From a virus: DNA of 36,857 nt. Within the stretch, counting starts at the first letter, position 1; each line of letters opens with the position of its first letter. Below the pieces are notes generated by a model that had not been told where the DNA came from, made no database searches, and saw only the letters and a list, made by a program, of their open reading frames with translations. The stretch is taken from IMG/VR virus record IMGVR_UViG_3300047551_001140, positions 1 through 36,857 of that record, one strand, 5' to 3'. The translations under genes were made by a program, and so were the position numbers. Shown piece by piece: positions 33,256-36,857 of the stretch.

Positions 33256-33275
33256 TTCTTTTATTCTCGTAAGCA

Positions 33276-33283
33276 TATTTAAT
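33276..33283 (-). promoter_or_regulatory. Late-type promoter box ATTAAATA
   Basis: The box ends 20 nt before the ATG at 33255, downstream of a sigma-70 promoter on the same strand. The nuclease/methyltransferase pair may be transcribed both early and late. Confidence 0.4.
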
Positions 33284-33293
33284 TGGTTTGAGC

Positions 33294-33322
33294 TTGACAA
33301 TGAAACAAGTATACAGTATAAT
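33294..33322 (+). promoter_or_regulatory. Sigma-70 promoter for the right early module
   Basis: TTGACA (33294-33299), 17-bp spacer, TATAAT (33317-33322): perfect consensus elements. Initiation is expected near 33329, 26 nt before the ATG at 33355. It drives the plus-strand module. Confidence 0.9.
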
Positions 33323-33336
33323 TATGATGTTGTCAA
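33308..33336 (-). promoter_or_regulatory. Sigma-70 promoter toward the nuclease/methyltransferase genes
   Basis: On the minus strand TTGACA (33336-33331), 17-bp spacer, TATACT (33313-33308). Start expected near 33301. It overlaps the plus-strand promoter, so the two polymerases would compete. Confidence 0.85.
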
Positions 33337-33354
33337 CTACTTCTAGGATAATTT

Positions 33355-33552
33355 ATGAAGCTTGCTAGTTTAGTCGTAATCAGCTGTTTGGCTGGATGCG
33401 GTTCAGTAGGACAGTTTTTGGACAATTATCAACCATTATGTCCAGGCACAACTCACTATGATCCTCAGGTATGCCGTGGAGAAAAATTCCAGCGTTTGCC
33501 TAATTTTGAAAACGAAGCTAAAAAGCGCCGTGAGCGTGGGGAGTATTGGTAA
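33355..33552 (+). CDS. Small early lipoprotein
   Basis: 65 residues. Signal peptide with lipobox LAGC (C15), then NYQPLCPGTTHYDPQVCRGEK with two more cysteines and a charged tail KKRRERGEYW. It is the first gene after the sigma-70 promoter, so it is made early; an early lipoprotein suits superinfection exclusion, but that is inference. AGGA precedes the ATG. Its stop overlaps the SWIM gene start as TAATG. Confidence 0.75.
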   Translation: MKLASLVVISCLAGCGSVGQFLDNYQPLCPGTTHYDPQVCRGEKFQRLPNFENEAKKRRERGEYW

Positions 33553-33914
33553 TGCAGATCAAAGTTTATAACCCAAGATATAAACAACGTAATTTATACT
33601 TTTATCCAATTGAAGAATTTAACTACTATGAAGGAGTAGAGACTACGCTCAAACACGTTGACAGTAAGCAGTATCTCTGCTTAACTACAGGACTTAAAGA
33701 TTTTCCTGTTCGTGTAATTGATAGGACGATGATAGTGAATAGCGAACCACAAAAATTGTTTATTTTAGATGAATTTTTTGGCGTAACTGAACGCCGTAAG
33801 GTAGAAGGCAGTAAGGGTGCTGTGTATGAACTAACCAAAACTAATGGTAAATGGACTTGTACCTGCCCTGGCTTTGAATATCGTAAAGATTGTAAACATG
33901 TTAGAGCAGCCTAA
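33552..33914 (+). CDS. SWIM zinc-finger protein
   Basis: 120 residues from the ATG at 33552 (TAATG overlap); an upstream TTG at 33546 is less likely. The C-terminus C103-x-C105-x8-C114-x-H116 (WTCTCPGFEYRKDCKHVRAA) is a SWIM finger, used for DNA or protein binding. The N-terminal beta-rich part is unassigned. A regulatory or recombination-related early role is possible. The next gene starts inside its last codons in another frame. Confidence 0.85.
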   Translation: MQIKVYNPRYKQRNLYFYPIEEFNYYEGVETTLKHVDSKQYLCLTTGLKDFPVRVIDRTMIVNSEPQKLFILDEFFGVTERRKVEGSKGAVYELTKTNGKWTCTCPGFEYRKDCKHVRAA

Positions 33915-34158
33915 TGTAAAATTAGATTTGTTAGGCAGAGAGTTAAAGGCCGGACAATTTGTGGCATTCTGTCAATCTAATAGTCTTTATATTGGTAGAG
34001 TTAAAAAAGTAGCTAAAATTATGGTCAGGGTTGAAAGAATTAAGACTATAAGATATATGAGTGAAGAAGTCAATAAATATCCAGAAGACTGTTGTATAAT
34101 AAGTGAAAAGGAAATGACCTGGTGGTTGTTAAAAAATGTCGGACCTAAAAGTAATTGA
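33898..34158 (+). CDS. Small SH3-like early protein
   Basis: 86 residues from the ATG at 33898; an earlier in-frame ATG at 33844 would overlap the SWIM coding region by 71 bp and is less likely. LLGRELKAGQFVAFCQSNSLYIGRVKKVAKIMVRVERI has the short-strand plan of a small beta-barrel (SH3/Tudor-like), as in small conserved proteins I associate with T4-like cyanophages. No function known. It overlaps the 2OG oxygenase start. Confidence 0.65.
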   Translation: MLEQPNVKLDLLGRELKAGQFVAFCQSNSLYIGRVKKVAKIMVRVERIKTIRYMSEEVNKYPEDCCIISEKEMTWWLLKNVGPKSN

Positions 34159-34729
34159 TCAAAATGATTTAGTAAAAGTTTTTAACTATAGCAGTATTAT
34201 TACTGAAGACGATAATCAACAGGTATGTAATCTAGTAGATCATATTATCTTTAAAGAGGATAACTGGTTTAGAAACAGTCCTAAGTACCAAACTAAAGAA
34301 AACATATTTGGCCGGCCCGAACCCATTTGGCTAAAATATAGATTATCATTTTTATTCAGCGTGTTTATGTATGTCGGACGTGAAGTAAAGGTAAACAATA
34401 TGATGGCCTGGAGTTATATGACTAACACAGAAACAGCAGGCAACAGAGACAGGCTTTGGCACGATCATTGGCATCCTAAAACACCTGGTAACAAAATGAT
34501 GAGTGGTATATTTTATCTCCATATTCCAAATGATGTCTTAGATATTAATACCTGTGGTACAGAAATGGCCCCTGAGGGACCTTTAGAAGAACATAAAGAT
34601 TCTCGCTATTTTATAAAGCCATCGCCCTTTAGCTGGCATATCTATCCTAGTAATCTATGGCATAGACCCGGAATAAGCCAAAGTAAACAATATAGGTTTA
34701 TTATAGCCGCAGATATAGAATATGTCTAA
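34136..34729 (+). CDS. 2-oxoglutarate/Fe(II)-dependent oxygenase-like protein
   Basis: 197 residues. WHDHWHPKTPGNKMMSGIFYLHIPN (H109, H111, H113) matches the metal-binding strand of the phage 2OG-FeII_Oxy_5 type, with H176 (NLWHRPG) as distal ligand and R187 (QYRFIIAADI) for 2-oxoglutarate. It hydroxylates a substrate, possibly a protein or nucleotide; which one is unknown. It overlaps the previous gene by 23 bp and the following radical SAM gene by 8 bp, so they are translated together. Confidence 0.75.
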   Translation: MSDLKVIDQNDLVKVFNYSSIITEDDNQQVCNLVDHIIFKEDNWFRNSPKYQTKENIFGRPEPIWLKYRLSFLFSVFMYVGREVKVNNMMAWSYMTNTETAGNRDRLWHDHWHPKTPGNKMMSGIFYLHIPNDVLDINTCGTEMAPEGPLEEHKDSRYFIKPSPFSWHIYPSNLWHRPGISQSKQYRFIIAADIEYV

Positions 34730-36038
34730 GCAAACTCTTTGTAGCAGACCCTGGGATATTCCGATTTATTATCCATATCATAATAGTTTTAGTTATTGCA
34801 GTAAAACTCCTAAAATAAAGATTAACATCGACCTATTAAGATCATTAGGAGATAATTTTTGGTCTAATCATCCAAATTTAATTGAACGTAGACGATCATT
34901 ATTAGAGGGCATCAAGCATACCGATTGTGAAGTATGTTGGAAATTAGAAGATAAAGGCTTCAAAAGTGCTAGAAATGTAGAAGAAATGCATTATTTTATG
35001 AGACGGAATATTACTAACCTGTCTTGGAATACAGAATGGGAAGAATTCAAAGATATTCCAAATATAGAATATTCTAATTATACAAACGCACTGGAGATAT
35101 TTCTTAACAATACCTGTGATGCAAAATGCACATACTGTAATGAAGAATATAGTAGCCAATGGGAAACAGAGAAAAGAAAATTTGGCGAGATTAAGACATT
35201 TCACCCTAAAGTAAAATCAAAAGAAATTGAGGAAAGTTTTTGGAATTGGTACTCTACAACTGCAATAAAAACTGTTCGGAGAGTTGGATTTATTGGAGGA
35301 GAGCCTTTAATACAAGAAGAACTATACGAATGTTTTGACAAATTAATTAATATACATTCCAATAATGGTCTAAGATCTGAGGCAGATTTAGTTGAAATTT
35401 ATATTGTTTCTAATCTTAATACTCCTCCAAGTCTACTTCAAAAATTTTTAGATTATACGGTAAAATTAAAAAAATATTTTAAAATAAAATTACAAATAAG
35501 TGGAGAAGCTCTGGGAAATGAATTAGAATATATTAGGTATGGTGTAAAATTTGAAACCTGGAAACATAATATACATAGGGTTATATCGAATTCTAATCTT
35601 AATGTCGCATTTCAACCTGTTATAAGTCTTTTAAGTTTACCAACTTTATCTAATTACTTAAATTTTTTCCATCAAATCTGTAAGAATTATAAATTTATTA
35701 AATTACATTATAATATGGTTAGCTATCCTTTAGCGCAAAGCCCGCTTCTAGCATACAAAGATTTCGTACCATTCATAGAATCATCTATTTTGGTATTAAA
35801 TGAGATCATACTAGATGATATAGAAGCTGAAAAACAACGAATCAAATCTTATATAAAATTTAAAGATGGTTTAGAAAAAATTAAAACTGCAATAAAAGAT
35901 AAAGAAATAAATTACTCCCAAGCAGCAATATTTTATAACTATTTTTCAAACTTAGATCAAAAAAGAAATACAAAAGTGTTTATTACGTTTCCTTTCTTTT
36001 TAGAAATGTATAACAAAGGAGCTAAAGGTGATCACTAA
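34722..36038 (+). CDS. Radical SAM enzyme with N-terminal cysteine domain
   Basis: 438 residues. The cluster motif is C132-x3-C136-x2-C139 (NTCDAKCTYCN), followed by FIGGEP near residue 190. C7, C26 and C69-x2-C72 lie before it, a plan like the 23558-24736 enzyme (N-terminal extra cluster), so the two are distant paralogues. It is coupled to a 2OG oxygenase upstream and to three small proteins downstream; it may modify a protein or peptide. Coding is AT-rich. Confidence 0.8.
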   Translation: MSKQTLCSRPWDIPIYYPYHNSFSYCSKTPKIKINIDLLRSLGDNFWSNHPNLIERRRSLLEGIKHTDCEVCWKLEDKGFKSARNVEEMHYFMRRNITNLSWNTEWEEFKDIPNIEYSNYTNALEIFLNNTCDAKCTYCNEEYSSQWETEKRKFGEIKTFHPKVKSKEIEESFWNWYSTTAIKTVRRVGFIGGEPLIQEELYECFDKLINIHSNNGLRSEADLVEIYIVSNLNTPPSLLQKFLDYTVKLKKYFKIKLQISGEALGNELEYIRYGVKFETWKHNIHRVISNSNLNVAFQPVISLLSLPTLSNYLNFFHQICKNYKFIKLHYNMVSYPLAQSPLLAYKDFVPFIESSILVLNEIILDDIEAEKQRIKSYIKFKDGLEKIKTAIKDKEINYSQAAIFYNYFSNLDQKRNTKVFITFPFFLEMYNKGAKGDH

Positions 36039-36360
36039 TTTAATTTGGGAGGTTAGACGTACCGACCGTAGAATGAATGGCTTCCAATACTTTGAATACG
36101 TGGCCTCTCCTAAAATGACAAAATATGATATATTAGGACTATCCAATAAGCATCGATATTATCAAAAGATGTTGATTGAAGCACGTGATTGGTGTTGGCA
36201 GACATGGGGATCTAGTTGTGAATTGTCATTCTTTATGTCACTACAAGGATTCGAAGACCCGACAAATAACCGTTGGTGTTGGCACACAGAATTTGATAGT
36301 CATAAAATATATCTTAAATCAGACAAGGAGGCCAATTGGTTTAAACTTAAATGGCAGTAG
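36028..36360 (+). CDS. Small aromatic protein, paralogue 1
   Basis: 110 residues, GTG start at 36028 with AAAGGAG upstream, overlapping the radical SAM stop by 11 bp. Very rich in W, Y and F, with two WCW stretches. The C-terminus (IYLKSDKEANWFKLKWQ) is shared with the next two genes. No catalytic motif; function unknown. Confidence 0.7.
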   Translation: MITNLIWEVRRTDRRMNGFQYFEYVASPKMTKYDILGLSNKHRYYQKMLIEARDWCWQTWGSSCELSFFMSLQGFEDPTNNRWCWHTEFDSHKIYLKSDKEANWFKLKWQ

Positions 36361-36581
36361 AAGTCATTATAAAACATCTAATACCACTCGAAATAATGTC
36401 TATAGTTAACCAATTAAGGAATATGGGCTGCGAACAAGGTATTGATTTTGATTTTGCCTATACTCCTGAAAAGTTTGAAACATTTGGCACAGACAATTAT
36501 CATAGGTTTACTACCTTTACCTTTTACAATGAAAAATATGCAACTTGGTTTAACCTCAAGTATTCTGATTACCTAAAATGA
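36351..36581 (+). CDS. Small aromatic protein, paralogue 2
   Basis: 76 residues. It starts 10 bp inside paralogue 1 and ends as ATGA on paralogue 3. C-terminal FTFYNEKYATWFNLKYS aligns with paralogues 1 and 3. The N-terminal half is a short alpha/beta unit (IPLEIMSIVNQLRNMGCEQGIDFDF). Function unknown. Confidence 0.7.
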   Translation: MAVEVIIKHLIPLEIMSIVNQLRNMGCEQGIDFDFAYTPEKFETFGTDNYHRFTTFTFYNEKYATWFNLKYSDYLK

Positions 36582-36823
36582 CCGAAGCCATCCTACCAGA
36601 GTTCGAATGGGTTCGTAAGCCTGGAAAGAAACTGGTATTGTTGGCACAATATAGACAACAAGAAGACTTTCTACATTATGGATTAAGGCCAGATTTATTT
36701 GATAGTATTGGGCTTTGGTGTAGTGATACAGGATGCGGTAGAAGAACAGCCTATAATGAATTTACATTTAGAGAAGAAAAGCAGATTACCTTGTTTCTAT
36801 TACGATGGAGTGGCCGTGTTTAA
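36578..36823 (+). CDS. Small aromatic protein, paralogue 3
   Basis: 81 residues, ATGA overlap with paralogue 2. C-terminal FTFREEKQITLFLLRWS aligns with the others; N-terminus LPEFEWVRKPGKKLVLLAQYRQQED. Function unknown. The three genes together suggest duplication followed by divergence. Confidence 0.7.
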   Translation: MTEAILPEFEWVRKPGKKLVLLAQYRQQEDFLHYGLRPDLFDSIGLWCSDTGCGRRTAYNEFTFREEKQITLFLLRWSGRV

Positions 36824-36857
36824 TATACCAAAGGTCCATAACCCTGATGTTATAATC
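36816..36857 (+). CDS. Start of a further phage gene (partial)
   Basis: A GTG at 36816 with GGAG 5 bases upstream opens MFNIPKVHNPDVII, running off the right edge and overlapping the end of paralogue 3. Too short to identify. Confidence 0.4.
   Translation, partial: MFNIPKVHNPDVII

Noticed and set aside
33256-33300. TTG (33300) and ATG (33276) starts for the putative nuclease
   Set aside because: The sigma-70 start is expected near 33301 and the late box overlaps 33276; the ATG at 33255 has GAGAA upstream. Not excluded by sequence alone.
36176-36409. 77-aa plus-strand frame across paralogues 1 and 2
   Set aside because: It lies in another frame over two genes that share a clear C-terminal motif and are linked by overlaps; no ribosome site.

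Overview
The window looks like an internal piece of a T4-like (contractile-tailed) phage genome from water. Nothing looks chromosomal: genes are tightly packed with ATGA, TAATG and TGATG overlaps, there is a 16 kb block of tail-fibre genes with cyanophage/pelagiphage-style repeats, and there are phage-typical HNH, radical SAM, nucleotidyltransferase, epimerase and DNA methyltransferase genes. Nearly every operon head carries a TAAATA box resembling the T4 late promoter TATAAATA. The host is not identifiable. A complete 5-aminolevulinate synthase (C4/Shemin pathway) points to an alphaproteobacterial gene source, but that is inference.

Layout. (1) 1-3906, minus strand: a partial nucleotidyltransferase, a coiled-coil membrane protein, a small conserved protein, a strongly translated small structural candidate with its own terminator, and a three-gene operon of an unknown 84-aa protein, a second nucleotidyltransferase and a protein with a ligase-like KxDG motif. 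(2) 4020-5181, plus strand: four micro-genes stitched by overlaps and two larger small genes, closed by a UUCG terminator. (3) 5238-24736, minus strand: the structural block, i.e. small tail or head proteins, then five large repeat-rich fibres with small partners read from one late promoter at 21570, then other virion-type genes and a radical SAM enzyme. (4) 25118-26317, plus strand: the 5-aminolevulinate synthase gene, alone among minus-strand genes, with a back-to-back late promoter shared with its divergent neighbour. (5) 26304-33255, minus strand: secreted nuclease and lipoprotein, DUF454 membrane protein, second radical SAM, HNH nuclease, YqgE/AlgH protein, HldD-like epimerase, DNA methyltransferase and a candidate PD-(D/E)XK nuclease. 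(6) 33355-36857, plus strand: an early-type module driven by a near-consensus sigma-70 promoter, with a lipoprotein, SWIM zinc-finger protein, 2OG-Fe(II) oxygenase, third radical SAM enzyme and three small related proteins.

How it works together. I found 18 TAAATA boxes at operon heads. At six of them (genes starting at 1220, 21979, 25118, 29751, 30054 and 30893) the box ends only 4-6 nt before the ATG and there is no Shine-Dalgarno sequence. With T4 geometry, transcription would start on or next to the AUG, giving leaderless late mRNAs. Other late operons, including the fibre operon, have a 13-50 nt leader with a Shine-Dalgarno sequence. The early module instead uses two overlapping divergent sigma-70 promoters (33294-33336). 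The most notable content is therefore the leaderless late-promoter architecture, the synthase cassette expressed through it, the methyltransferase/nuclease pair, and the early 2OG oxygenase/radical SAM/small-paralogue cluster.
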